NCBI GenBank assembly: GCA_003693705.1
Contig: RBZT01000855.1
Location: forward strand, 62,001-126,000
DNA length: 64,000 nucleotides
Direction: 5' to 3'
DNA from: Polymyxa betae
Lineage: Eukaryota; Endomyxa; Phytomyxea; Plasmodiophorida; Plasmodiophoridae
Part shown: one piece after another, positions 46,170-56,613 of the stretch
Layout of the letters: every line of letters begins with the position of its first letter
Numbering within the stretch: the first letter of the stretch is position 1
Position numbers and translations under genes: made by a program
Notes under the pieces: generated by a model
Databases searched by the model: none
Told to the model about the DNA's origin: nothing
Seen by the model: only the letters and a program-made list of their open reading frames with translations

Positions 46170-47365
46170 ATGTCAGGGGCTCGCAAACCAGGACGACATC
46201 AATCGCAAGTTCTGCATTCTGAAGAGACTAAGATTTGGACAATCCGATTGTTCAACGCTCATTTGAACAGTTTGGCTCAAAGTGGAAAATTCGCTGAGAT
46301 TCTGTCCAAGATTGACGATGCTCAAAAAGGGATCATTGAACTAGCCAATCCGCTCAACACACATACTTTCACAATTCTTTTGAAGGCTTTTGGCAACGCT
46401 GGCAACTTGGTTGCTGCCCGGAGGCTTCTGGACGCCATGCACAGTTTCGATGAGGGCAAACGCCCGAATATCTTCACCTATAACACAATGCTGAACATTT
46501 GCATCCGAAAGGGAGATATGAGAGGTGCCAGACAGCTGTTCGAATTATTGGAGTCCAACCAGATAGACAATGTTCGTTCTGATTGTATCACATATACGAC
46601 CATGATCAAGGGATATGCTGCTAATGGTAAGTAGTCACCTGAATCCTTAGCTTCATTCACTTATTGTGCTTAACAGGGGATATGCAAGCTGCCGATAATC
46701 TATTCAAGCGTATTCATCATCATCCTGATTCCGAATGTCGACCTACTCAGGTGACGTATAATACCATGATGCAAGGGTTTGTTTCTAGGGGTGACATCGA
46801 GTCTGCTAATCGTCTTCTGGAACAAATGTTTCAGGATGATGGAATCCCTCCTGATGTTGTCTCCATGAATACGATCATGAGCGCCAATGTAAAACAAAGA
46901 AACCTACAACGTGCAAAAGACTGGTTCCAGCAGATGCGAACCAAAGAAATTGAGCCTAATGCAGTCACATACCAGATCTTGATAGAAGGATCCATTTGGA
47001 ATAATGATATGGAATATGCTGATATGATGTTCCAAGATGTCATCAATGCCAAGAGCCCTATAATACTGTCTGCAGCCGTCTATCACTTCCTAATAGAAAC
47101 TTGGTTACGACGAGGCAATCTACAGAAAGCAGAGTTCGTATTCAACCATCAACTGTCACTTACAAAACCAGAAAGCCAACCGGATGAGAAAACATTGATG
47201 CTCGTGGCTGCTGCTTATTCACACTATGGTATGACCGACAAGCTGATGGTAGTTCTGTCACGAATCACAAATGGGGTTAATGACTCGACTCCAGCCTACT
47301 TCGAACCAGAGAAAAAAAGTCGTGCTGACAGCAACAAACATGCAATTGGCTTCTTCCAGCGCTGA
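46170..47365 (+). CDS. Pentatricopeptide repeat protein, tandem copy 2
   Basis: Paralogue of the preceding gene: RLFNAHLNSLAQSGKFAEIL, NTHTFTILLKAFGNAGNLVA, NIFTYNTMLNICIRKGDMRG, TQVTYNTMMQGFVSRGDIES and DVVSMNTIMSANVKQRNLQR run in the same order. The phase-1 intron (46626-46676, 51 bp) sits at the same codon as in copy 1, after GYAAN. The frame is open upstream of the ATG at 46170 (back to about 46080) and matches the first copy only from about codon 20. The true N-terminus may therefore lie in an upstream exon, or the long N-terminal region of copy 1 may be lost. The tail is shorter and lysine-rich. Confidence 0.87.
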
Positions 47366-48065
47366 CTGACAATATCATGGTGAAATACAAAACGAGTAAT
47401 ATGAATACAACGCTACCATTGACAATCGAGGGTGTGCTGCCCAGTCAATATCGCTTTATCACTCGGCATTACAGTGGAGTAATAGCTACAACATACCTCC
47501 TACCCATAAAGGAAACCTTTCAGCCAGCTGCCCTCGCAAAATATCTGCAAATTATTTCATAGAGGTTCGTGAGTTTTGCGAACTGCAGTCTGCCAGTCTC
47601 TATCCAGAAAATCGTGTTGTCATTCATTCAGAAGCTCGTTTATTTGCAGTTTGCATCGATTGAAGTGCAGAGTTTTCAGGTTTCTGAAATTATATGCCGG
47701 ATTTCCAGGTTTTTGCATCGACGGAGCTCATTTTCAATAAAATGCAATGCTAAAAATAGAGCGCAAGCCGCAAACGGCAAATCTGATTGGAGGGTTGCTC
47801 GTTTGTTTTCCGCATTTTTGCACTTGGATATGCTCTTAATACCAACAGTGACGGTTTTCACTTTTCGCCATGGTAATTGAGGGTAATGTTACAAGTACTA
47901 TGCAGTCATGCTGCAGCCTTTCATGTTATCAGTAGGGGCTCTCTTTTCATCTTCGAATTCGCAGCTCATCTCCTGCTGGGTTGGTTCAGCCAGACCTTGC
48001 TGTTTGGATGTCGGCCGTTCGAAATTCAGAACCCCGGCAATCTCGTACTCTGCTTTCTGATTATT
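47366..48065. other. Intergenic, nothing firm
   Basis: About 700 bp between PPR copy 2 and VPS51. Some open frames exist, but none has family resemblance or a good splice context. It may contain the 5' exon and promoter of VPS51, whose start is not settled. Confidence 0.35.
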
Positions 48066-50750
48066 ATGGCCTGCAACGCGCTGAGAGTCCCGGTATGGCT
48101 CAGATCGTCTGAGGATTTCAATGAACAATTTATCGGAATTATAGGACCACAGGATTCATCTTCTGACGATAAGGACGAGTTATTTGATGAGCAAGTTGAT
48201 GCGATTGCAGCATTGCCAGAGAATGCTCTCTCTGCTGACCCATTAGACCATCAAGATTTCGAATTGGGGACCTATGTTCATGATCTCATCTCAAAGAGCA
48301 CAGTTAAGTATGCAGATTCTGTATCAAAGCAGAACATTTCATTGAAATCAGTTTCAGAGAGCTCATTGAAATTGACAATACCATAACCGGAGAGATTAGG
48401 ACGCTTGACAATGATTTACAAATGCTTGTTTATGAGAACTATGCTAAGTTTATTGCTGCAACTGATATCATAAAAGAAATGCAGGTTCTATTGGTTCTTC
48501 AGCAAAATCTATTTTGTATCAACTCTATTTAGCTTAAAGTGGATAACCTATACTCTGATATGTCGAAGCTAAAGTCGACCATTGATACACTCGGTATGAC
48601 ATTACCAACATCAGCAATCTTTTCAATCACATGTTTTCTGTAGGAAATTATTATACGGCAGCTGAGCAAGTTATCGATCCACAAAGGTCCAAGATCGAAC
48701 GGCTTCTTGGACTATCTAGGCTTGTTGGCAGATTGAACTTTCTTTTCGATATGCCGGATCGCCTCAGATCTGAAATATCAAAGCAAAATTATGCAAAGGC
48801 TATCTCAATGTTTACAAGCTCATCCCAGATTCTGGAACAATATAGCTCCATAAAGTCGTTCCAGGATATTCGAAAAGAATCGGATCAAATCCTCCAAGAC
48901 TTAAAGTTGAAACTACGCTCGAAGCTACAAAGTTATGAAAATGCTAAAGCAGTTGAATTGATTTCTATTGCAACTCTTTTGTTAAGATTAGGTGAAGAAC
49001 CTTCGCTGCTTTGGCATGATATCTTAAGTACGATTGATGAATCTGATTAGCCCCCTTCTGACTTCAAAATAGGTTCTAAGCGCGACTGGTTCTTGATAAA
49101 CCTCGAAAAGGCAAAAAAAAATGATACTTCTACTGCACATTTACTGAAAAGCCTGCGAATGTGCTTTGCCGAGGAATTTGCCGAATTTGCAACCGGATTT
49201 AGAGATCTTTTTTTGCCAGCCCTACCAGGAGCTGCCTCCTCAAACGTATTGAAGCCTGTTTTTCTACGTGGTTATTTCTCTAAAACTATATTGATATTAT
49301 TTAGGAACAGCAGGTGCCGAGAACGATTCACGATGATGCTCTGGTTGCTCTTAATTCGTTCAGTCGACAGGTCCTTCTCATAGTGTTGCATCTCTTGCTG
49401 TTGATTAGAATAGGTTTTCACAATGTATCTCGAAGATGCCCGTTATACTCTTATGAAAATTGTGGAAGAACTATCATCCACCGACCTCAGTAACGATGAA
49501 CATCGTTGTCAGTTAGAAATTCTTGTCAACGAGGTTAAATCCCTTTTCGATGTGGCTGGCGCTGTCGAAAAAGCAGTACCTTCGTCACGACTCGGTACCC
49601 GTTGTAAAGAGGTCGGCGATGGTGTTATCAAGCGAACAATTGTGTCAGTGTTCACACACTGCCATCGTCATACTCTTAAGAGTGTGGTCTCCTATGTTCG
49701 CCAAACGTCGCCAACGATACCAAACTCTGACGAGTGTATCAAGCAAATCCATGAACACCTCAAATCAGCATCATTGGATGTTAGTTCAATATGCAATTAT
49801 CACCCACAAGCAGATAAATTGATTCAAGGTCTCATTGCCGGAAAATCCAATTAGTTAGTTTCTGAATCATTTCGACAGACTTGTTTTTGGATGCATTGGG
49901 AAATGTTCAGACATTGTTGCTTGGAGACAATGGAGTTGTGAATTCTGAAGCTGCCGTCCAAGTTACTGCCAACAAATTCGAAATTAGGAGGTCTCTAGCA
50001 GCTTCAGTCAAGAAAGTTTCTCCATTAATCCTCCTTCGATTATCAAAGCTCTGTGCCCCGTGCCAAGGGTTCGTTTTGCCTGAGCTGTTCGAGTATCTTG
50101 CCGGATTATTCCCGTCAGTATCTGCTTCGCCTGCCTTCAACAGAAAGTGTGCCACGCTCGTGCAACTATTCAAAGAAACTGAAAAGGCATTACTGAACGC
50201 AGCTGCTCGCCAAGCTGGAATGGATATGTCTGTGCACTTTATGGGAAGGCATGAAACCATGTCAATTGCTCCTACACGGCCAAGCGAGCGCATGTTTTCA
50301 TGGAAAAGTACAGTTCTGGAGTTCCAGCAGCATTTATCAGCAATCTACTCGCAACAAGCTATCGAATCACATTCAAAGCATCCAGTTTCGCCCGGTCGTC
50401 CTATGAGACGGAACGACATTCATCGGATGTTCGCACAGACCCATACAACCCCCATTTTTGTTAGCGTCGAGCCAAGCCTTGAATCTCTACTTCACACCGC
50501 CATCAAAATTGCATTCAAAGCTTGGGTTGAGTTTATCCGTCTCAACACTTTCACCGTTATGCAATTCCAGCAAGTCCAAATAGATGTGTTCATGGCTCGT
50601 GTTAACATACCACCTTGTCTGGGTTCAAATCGCTCAATTCTGGACTCGTTATTGAATGAAGTTATAACCAGCGCCATGGATTCATGCAATGATAGTTCTG
50701 CCGAACTTCCCCCAGATCTGGTGGAGCGTTATGGCTCCGTATCACAATAA
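48066..50750 (+). CDS. VPS51: VPS51, GARP/EARP tethering complex subunit
   Basis: Subunit of the GARP and EARP complexes, which tether endosome-derived vesicles at the trans-Golgi and recycling endosomes. Diagnostic N-terminal block after one intron: ELIEIDNTITGEIRTLDNDL followed by QMLVYENYAKFIAATDIIKE. Then come LLGLSRLVGRLNFLFDMPDR, LEQYSSIKSFQDIRKESDQI and a long helical rod. The C-terminal exon (49881-50750) has KVSPLILLRLSKLCAPC, RPMRRNDIHRMFAQTHTTPI and FIRLNTFTVMQFQQVQIDVF, the last matching the conserved R-L-x-T-F-x-x-x-x-x-Q-Q-V-Q-(V/I)-D of VPS51. At least seven introns. The start is uncertain; the frame is open upstream of ATG 48066, and a true first exon could differ. An acidic segment DSSSDDKDELFDEQVD precedes the conserved part. 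Confidence 0.87.
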
Positions 50751-50994
50751 ACTAAAAGTGATCTGTTGCGTTTGCGTCCATGCCTTCTGCTAAGGACATA
50801 CAATATAGTTTAAATGTTCAGTACAAGGTGGTGCTAGATTATCTGTTAAATAAACGAACAATGTAGCTTCCGCTATTTGAAGACACTTAGTTCGTATGGA
50901 GGAAAGTGCAAGTCGTGAATACAGTTGGGCTAACTCGTAAGGAGAATGATGAGAATATTTATAAAAGTAATCCTGATTGCAATCTCAGTACTAG

Positions 50995-51141
50995 ATGGCT
51001 CTCCTCACGACACATCTCAACGAACTTCGACTGAGTCAAGCTAAACAATTTGGGACCAACATAACATTCCAGTTTGTCTTGAAACCAACACGCTGGACCG
51101 AACCCGACGTCAGAGTTGACGAGATGAGAACTGCCCCATGA
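50995..51141 (+). CDS. Small open frame, 48 aa, doubtful
   Basis: ATG to TGA frame MALLTTHLNELRLSQAKQFG ending VDEMRTAP, between VPS51 and the TIR gene. It has no motif. It could be an upstream open frame in the 5' leader of the TIR transcript (about 90 bp before its ATG), the first exon of a larger gene, or chance. Confidence 0.2.
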   Translation: MALLTTHLNELRLSQAKQFGTNITFQFVLKPTRWTEPDVRVDEMRTAP

Positions 51142-51230
51142 AAACTACGAAAATTTTGTGTGACAGACGGTTATAGATGTTGTTATCGTTAAATTCCTAT
51201 TCGCTCTAGCAGACGCCCAGTTCTGCAATC

Positions 51231-52106
51231 ATGGCGGATTTAAGCAAAGGCGGTCTGGTGAAGGCTAAATCCAACTATCTCAGCGATGCGATTCGGGACG
51301 GACAGAACGCTTCCGTCATGGTCTCGTTCGCCCGACAGGACAAAGCGTTCGTCCAGATGCTGGTCACGACCCTGAAAGCGCAAGTCAGGACGATCTGGGT
51401 CGATTGGGAGGACGTCCCTCCAGTTACGTATTGCCGCCAACCGTTTTTATTTTGGTGGCCGTACCCGACCATCTGAAACCTGAACCGATTTTAGAGCAAT
51501 GATTGGCTGGACGAGATCCATCGTGCTGTCGAACGAATGGACGTCTGTCTGTTGGTGCTGAGCCCAGATTCAGTACGGACCGAGGTCGTCAGCTGGGAGA
51601 TCGAGCACGCTGTCAAGAACGGCAAACGGATCGTGCCGGTCGTCTGCCGGGACGTGGATTTCGCCGAAGTCCCGCCCGAGATCGCCAAACTTGAATGGAT
51701 CATCTTCCAGGACGGGACGGATAATATCGAAGCTGCCATGAAGCTGCTGCAGCAGGTGATCGATAACGAGCTGCATCATCTGAAGTTTCATACAGTGATC
51801 TTGAACCGGGCACTGCTATGGTCGAATAGCGATTTCGATAAATTCACGTTGCTGACCGGTGACGATCTCGATCGAGCTAAAGCCTGGCAATCAGCGTCGG
51901 CGCTGGGCAAGGAACCCAAGCCCACCGCCTTGCAGATGTCGTTCATCAATGCGTCGGCGACGATGGCGGCGACCAGACAGAGGCGAAAGGTGATCGCCTT
52001 GTTCTTCCTATTCATCCTGGTGATCGCCATCATCTTCCCATCCTGGGGCGTCTTCTTCTTCGCTCTCATCTTCGCGCATTTCTTCGTCTATTTCGCCTCC
52101 AGCTGA
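51231..52106 (+). CDS. Bacterial-type TIR-domain protein with C-terminal membrane helix
   Basis: Two exons joined by a 72-bp GT-AG intron (51423-51494), which restores the BB-loop region [20 protein letters not shown]. The TIR domain starts [20 protein letters not shown] and continues [35 protein letters not shown]. The glutamate in S-W-E-I-E is at the position of the catalytic residue of NAD-cleaving TIR domains. After it comes a module [48 protein letters not shown], then RQRRK and a hydrophobic stretch [20 protein letters not shown]. In many bacteria this TIR-module-helix series leads into WD40 repeats; here the protein stops after the helix. Bacterial descent with later intron gain is inferred from this architecture. 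Function unknown; NADase signalling is possible. Confidence 0.85.
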
Positions 52107-52426
52107 ATAAATCAACCGGTTTTTGGGAATCCGGACTAAATGCTGCGATGGTCAGGTGAGACGTCGTTCCGGGGGGCCGTTCTGGGCCAGCACGACACCG
52201 AATGTGTTTCATCCAAACCGGATTCGATTTTTGTTACTGCCTTTCGAACAACCAAACCATCAATCGGTTGACATCAAACACATGATGGCAATTTGATTAA
52301 GAAAAGTTTCGAAAAAAAAATGTTTAAAAAAGTGCACTGCGTAGCCGTTTATTGGCGCCGATCTGTCATATCGTTATCAATTAGGTTGGTGTCGTATCAG
52401 CCACGCCTCTCGGGCTGGTCGTCGTC
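52107..52426. promoter_or_regulatory. Intergenic, promoter of SRRM1
   Basis: About 320 bp between the TIR gene and SRRM1. It has an A-rich stretch at 52305-52330 and no open frame of interest. No specific element is recognised. Confidence 0.3.
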
Positions 52427-53399
52427 ATGCAGTCGACCTTCTTCCGGGGTACATCACATGATCAGGATGCCAGGTTCGCCAACAAGAACAAACAGCTGCT
52501 GACGAAACTCAAGTTCCCGTCGACCTTCCGCGTTAAGGTTCGCGCCCCGAGCGATTTTTTCCCTGATTCTTCGGTTTTCGATTAAACGCTGCTCTGTTTA
52601 GGTTGATATGAAGAAGGTAGCATTGGAAACTATTAAACCTTGGGTGTCGCAACGAATCACTGAATTGCTTGGCATTGAAGATGACGTCGTCGTCAATCTC
52701 TGCTTCAATATGCTGGCGGGCGACAGTTCACAAGACATCGACCCTCGAGAACTGCAAATCAACCTGACCGGCTTTATGGGTCAAAACGCCAAGACGTTCG
52801 TCTCCGAGCTTTGGTCGCTGCTGATCAGCGCCCAAAAGTCGGACGGCGGCATCCCTGCCGAACTGCTCGAACGTTATGCCGCTGACCTCGCTGCCCAACA
52901 AGCTCAGTCGCCGACTCCTGCTGAACCCATTGTTGAACCGAAGCAGCGCGAGCCATTGCCGTCACGACGCTCTCCATCGCCTCGAAGGAAGAGAAGCTAT
53001 TCGCCACAAAGAAACCGACGACGACGATCGCGATCGCCAGGTCGCCGTCGATCCCGGTCGCCTCGTCGCCGTAAACGGTCGCCGCCACGCGAGCGTCGTC
53101 GTTCACGCCGAAGTCGCTCGAAGTCGCGATCAGTGGAACGACGCCGCCATCATGATGAACGGAGACGCAGGCGTCGTCATCGCCATCGTCGTTCGGCGTC
53201 GCAGTCGTCGTCATCGGCGTCGAGAGAGCGTTCGGCGTCCAGAACGAAGCATCAGGAGACGGCCGAGAAGCCTGTCGATAAGACGATGGATCCTCGAGCC
53301 GCTGAAGACGAGCTACGTATGCTGGCGCTGCGATCAATCGTCGTCAATAAGAACAAGCAGAAGGACGATAAAAGCGATGCTTCGCCGATTCAATCCTAA
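52427..53399 (+). CDS. SRRM1: SRRM1/SRm160 splicing coactivator (PWI domain)
   Basis: SR-related nuclear matrix protein that promotes splicing and 3' processing. Exon 1 (MQSTFFRGTSHDQDARFANK, NKQLLTKLKFPSTFRVK) joins exon 2 across an intron of about 60 bp to give VDMKKVALETIKPWVSQRI. The PWI domain is complete: PW in IKPWVSQRITELLGIEDDVV, INLTGFMGQNAKTFVSELWS and LLISAQKSDGGIPAELLERY. The rest is an RS domain of SR/RRRS repeats (about residues 135-230) and an acidic end. The FFRGTSxxQDxRFxNK start and the PWI order are as in SRRM1. The protein is short (about 300 aa) compared with the animal homologue, mainly in the RS region. Other open frames on both strands here result from the simple-sequence RS coding. 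Confidence 0.93.
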
Positions 53400-53738
53400 A
53401 CTCCATCTATATTTTAACTTTAAGAGTGTCACCTTGTATTAAATGTGGTTGCATAGGATATCAGTATACAAAGTTCTCGATTGGAATCTCCATTTATGAG
53501 CACTCGCAAATCAGAAATTGATCCTGTTACGTTGTGTGTTTGCTCTTTTCCCGAATCGGATTTTTTTCTGGTTTTTTTTAGCTAGATTGATTCATTCGTG
53601 AGGCGCTTAAGCATCGGAGTCAATCAGATGACTCAACACAGCTAACGTGACCCTGCAACTAAACAACTCACTGGTCGTTAAATATATCATTTTAAGTTAA
53701 CCCGCATCTATAATATTCCAATCTATCTAGCTCGATCT
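53400..53738. other. Intergenic, nothing recognised
   Basis: AT-rich spacer of about 340 bp between SRRM1 and the lectin gene, both on the plus strand. It should hold the terminator and promoter. No repeat or exon recognised. Confidence 0.35.
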
Positions 53739-55957
53739 ATGCAAACCTTTTTAACGATCGCAATTGTCGTTTTAACGATCCTGCAGCTGTTCGTCAATGG
53801 TTCTGTCGTCGACCACGGCTCCTTCTCGGTAATGATCGATGATAGCGATTTAAGCCGCTCTCGATCAACTTCTGTTCCTGCAATAACTCCGATTTCTGAG
53901 TCAACAACGAACATCCCATCAGTATCGAGTTCTCCAGCAGATGCATTGAATGTTTCAGCGGCGGCGCCAGCTTCCTTCACAAGCATTCAGAATAGCTCGT
54001 TGACAAATGCGATGAACGGATCAGCTGTCAAGAATACTGGTGACATAATCGCATCAAATGATTCGTCAGCAAATAGCCTCTTGGCAGCAATACGATCTGC
54101 CAGTGAAGCTGCCGACCTTCAATACAAGCCGGCTTCTACAAATGAGAACCCGAAACGAGGATATCTAAGTTCCATGTCCAACAAGCCGGTTGATAAACGA
54201 CCAAGCGCAATTAGCATCATCGAGGAAAATTTGCTGGTGGTTCCGATGCCGAATGGCGTCCAGGCGATCGCCTATGGCATCAATGCTGCCGATTCTTACG
54301 GGCATGAATATCATAATGGTGTGAAGGGTGTTAAAGTTGTACCTGGATTAAGACCTGTTCTCCCTGTAAATCAACCAAGCACGAATTCAGACAACTGGCT
54401 GAGATTCCAACCGAATGTTGCCGGCAGCCAATCTCAGTTCAGCGAAACGAATGACGCCCAATATCGCGCTCAAATCCCGTCCGCTGATTACGATCTCGAA
54501 TTTCAACAGCATAAGGTGCCAGGCGACGACAGGGATACTGGCTTCCAGTTCGGACAGCCTCAAATGCCTGTNNNNNNNNNNNNNNNNNNNNNNNNNNNNN
54601 NNNNNNNNNNNNNNNNNNNNNNNNNNNNNNNNNNNNNNNNNNNNNNNNNNNNNNNNNNNNNNNNNNNNNNNNNNNNNNNNNNNNNNNNNNNNNNNNNNNN
54701 NNNNNNNNNNNNGGCAAAGGCTTCCAATTCGGACAACCACAGATGCCTGTCAAAGACAATCAGAAAGATTCCCAATTCCGAGGGCCTCTAAAGCCCGCTG
54801 GAGTCAACCAGAAGCCACAAATGTCAACTGGAAACGATGAGGACGAGCTCGATTTCCCAAGCCCAGCAACCATGTGGGTACAGAAACCATCCAAGCAAGG
54901 CTCTGCTCAACTTGAAGGCGCTTCGTTGAAGCGTAACGCCGTCCAAGACCAAACTGAAAGTCGCCCTAGCCAAGGGCAAGGCGAGCTTCATCCTTGGGAG
55001 CGTCACCAAGGACGTCATTTCGTCCATATTCGTGATGATGTCTTTGAGAGCAGCCAAGTTCAGAATGGAGATGGCCGCGCCCCTCATAACCATAATCAAG
55101 GCAAAACCCGTCACCACAATGTTCGCAACGACGAAGATCATGGCGAGCACAAGAAACAGAAACGCCAGCCGATTCGTAAATACGCTGAGGAATGGCGCTG
55201 CCTGGAGTCGGATGTCACCGCTGGCGTCCAGGTCGAGAAGCTGGTGTGTCCTCCCGGGCTGATGATCACATCGTTCGGTCTGGCGTCGCTAGGCAACCCA
55301 CAAGGAGCCTGCAAAGGTCAGGGCACTCGGCAGCCTGGAGCCTGCCATTTCGACCTATCCACGACGCTTCAGAATCAATGTCGTGGCAAATCCGTTTGCG
55401 ATATTGAATCAATTCGTGTCGCCGACGTCCAAAAACACTGTCCCGGCTACTCTGGCGAATCGCGAGCTGTTATCGAGTACCAATGTTCGCCTTGGGTGTC
55501 GAAGCCGGCAGAGAGCAACTCCACCATTGAACATTGCCAGAAAGTGCAAAACAATGGAACGCTGAACTGTCCTCAAGATCAAGTCATTCTAGGGTTCGGA
55601 TTCGGGTTCTTTGGCGAAATCGATGGTTCGTGCTCGAAAGGAATTTCACCTGGCGTCTGCTCTCGAAATGTCATGACCGACTTGACAGCTAAATGTGTTG
55701 GACGAAGTCAGTGCCAAGTTGAGGTTAACACCAAACAATTCGGGTCTGCTTGCAGTAACAGCACGTCGCTATCGCTGGCAGCCAGCTTCAAATGTGGCCC
55801 ATTGTCCGAATATGTTCCAAACAACTCGACCCAAAAGGCCATCAATCAGACATATTCAAGCAGCAACCTGCAGTTCGCTAAAGGCAACGGAGCGGCAAAG
55901 CAATGTTTCATTGGAGCTTCAATGATAGCATTCGGAATCATATCATTCTTGATTTAA
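53739..55957 (+). CDS. Secreted or GPI-anchored SUEL-type lectin protein with repeats, broken by a gap
   Basis: Signal peptide MQTFLTIAIVVLTILQLFVN, then a long serine/asparagine-rich stalk. A repeated unit GFQFGQPQMPV lies on both sides of a run of N. A hydrophilic linker follows, then two SUEL/galactose-binding-lectin-like domains. The first has CLESDVTAGVQVEKLVCPPG, IEYQCSP and C-R-G-K-S-V-C. The second has HCQKVQNNGTLNCPQDQVIL, CSRNVMTDLTAKCVGRSQC and FKCGPL. The C-terminus is hydrophobic (CFIGASMIAFGIISFLI) with small residues before it, as for a GPI signal. The frames before and after the gap differ by two bases, so the gap length (141 N) is probably not true; I read it as one gene. Likely cell-surface or adhesion protein. 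Ligand unknown. Confidence 0.8.
54572..54712. other. Assembly gap of 141 N inside a repeat
   Basis: Run of N flanked by near-identical repeats (before: GGCTTCCAGTTCGGACAGCC; after: GGCTTCCAATTCGGACAACC). The assembler probably failed on tandem copies of the unit encoding GFQFGQPQMPV. The reading frame does not continue across 141 bases, which suggests the size is an estimate. Confidence 0.95.
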
Positions 55958-56103
55958 GCCGCATTATTACTTCCACATATTCATTACACTTCCAAATAAA
56001 TAAATATACATATATATGTGTGTATACCTTGATAGCTACAATTGCTCTTTGTCTCGAGCTAAATTGCGGCTTTAATGATTAGAACATAATAACGATAAAG
56101 CCT

Positions 56104-56477
56104 TTAGTCTTCGGTGTCTTTCGGTGCTGATGTCGACGACATGCTAAATATCCTATCTTTGGCTACAATCTTGCTTCGTTTTTGATTCTGCGCTCCAGGC
56201 AAACGACAGTTCAAGAATCCTTCCCAACCTCTAGAAAAACGCATGCGTTTAGACTGAAACCAGATATCAGAATTTCTTACATAACGACGTTGCCATATAA
56301 TTGCGTTCTTTCAACGTAATGCGCTTCCAAGTCAAAAATCTGCTTCTCAATCTGTTTCAGGTCATCCTCCATCTGTTCGCGCTTGAGCTGCAGTGACCGT
56401 AATCGGGCGGATGGATCCTGAGCGGAGGCTAATTCAGCGGCAGGAGTGCTGAGCCCATCGCTGGTAGGATCCGACAT
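56104..56477 (-). CDS. EAF6: EAF6/MEAF6, subunit of NuA4-type histone acetyltransferase complexes
   Basis: Small coiled-coil subunit of MYST acetyltransferase complexes. The first exon starts MSDPTSDGLSTPAAELASAQ and contains LQLKREQMEDDLKQIEKQIF and DLEAHYVERTQLYGNVV. A 49-bp intron, read in the other frame as a stop, joins to IGWEGFLNC and a basic tail QNQKRSKIVAKDRIFSMS. The L-x-x-I-E-(K/R)-Q-I-(Y/F)-x-(F/L)-E-x-x-Y and the Y-G-N-(V/I)-(V/I)-x-G-W blocks match EAF6. The protein of about 108 residues is typical of fungal and protist forms. It shares a spacer of about 140 bp with the lectin gene on its 3' side. Confidence 0.9.
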
Positions 56478-56613
56478 CTAAAAGCGACACCTTTGCCTAG
56501 GAGATATAAAACACCGCCATACCGAATTGTTCTTTCCCCGGATATTTTCCTGTTTTGCTCACTCTTAATTTGATCAGAGCTTGTTAAAGAATCAGGGTTT
56601 ATTTGAGTACTTC

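Noticed and set aside
47569-47880. 103-codon open frame between PPR copy 2 and VPS51
   Set aside because: No motif, poor start context, AT-rich spacer composition, and no continuation into VPS51 in frame.
52825-53442. Long open frames on both strands inside SRRM1
   Set aside because: They are shadows of the arginine/serine repeat coding in the SRRM1 frame, which has a complete PWI domain.
54387-54840. Several open frames running through the run of N
   Set aside because: They exist only because N codons are read as open; flanks belong to the lectin gene.
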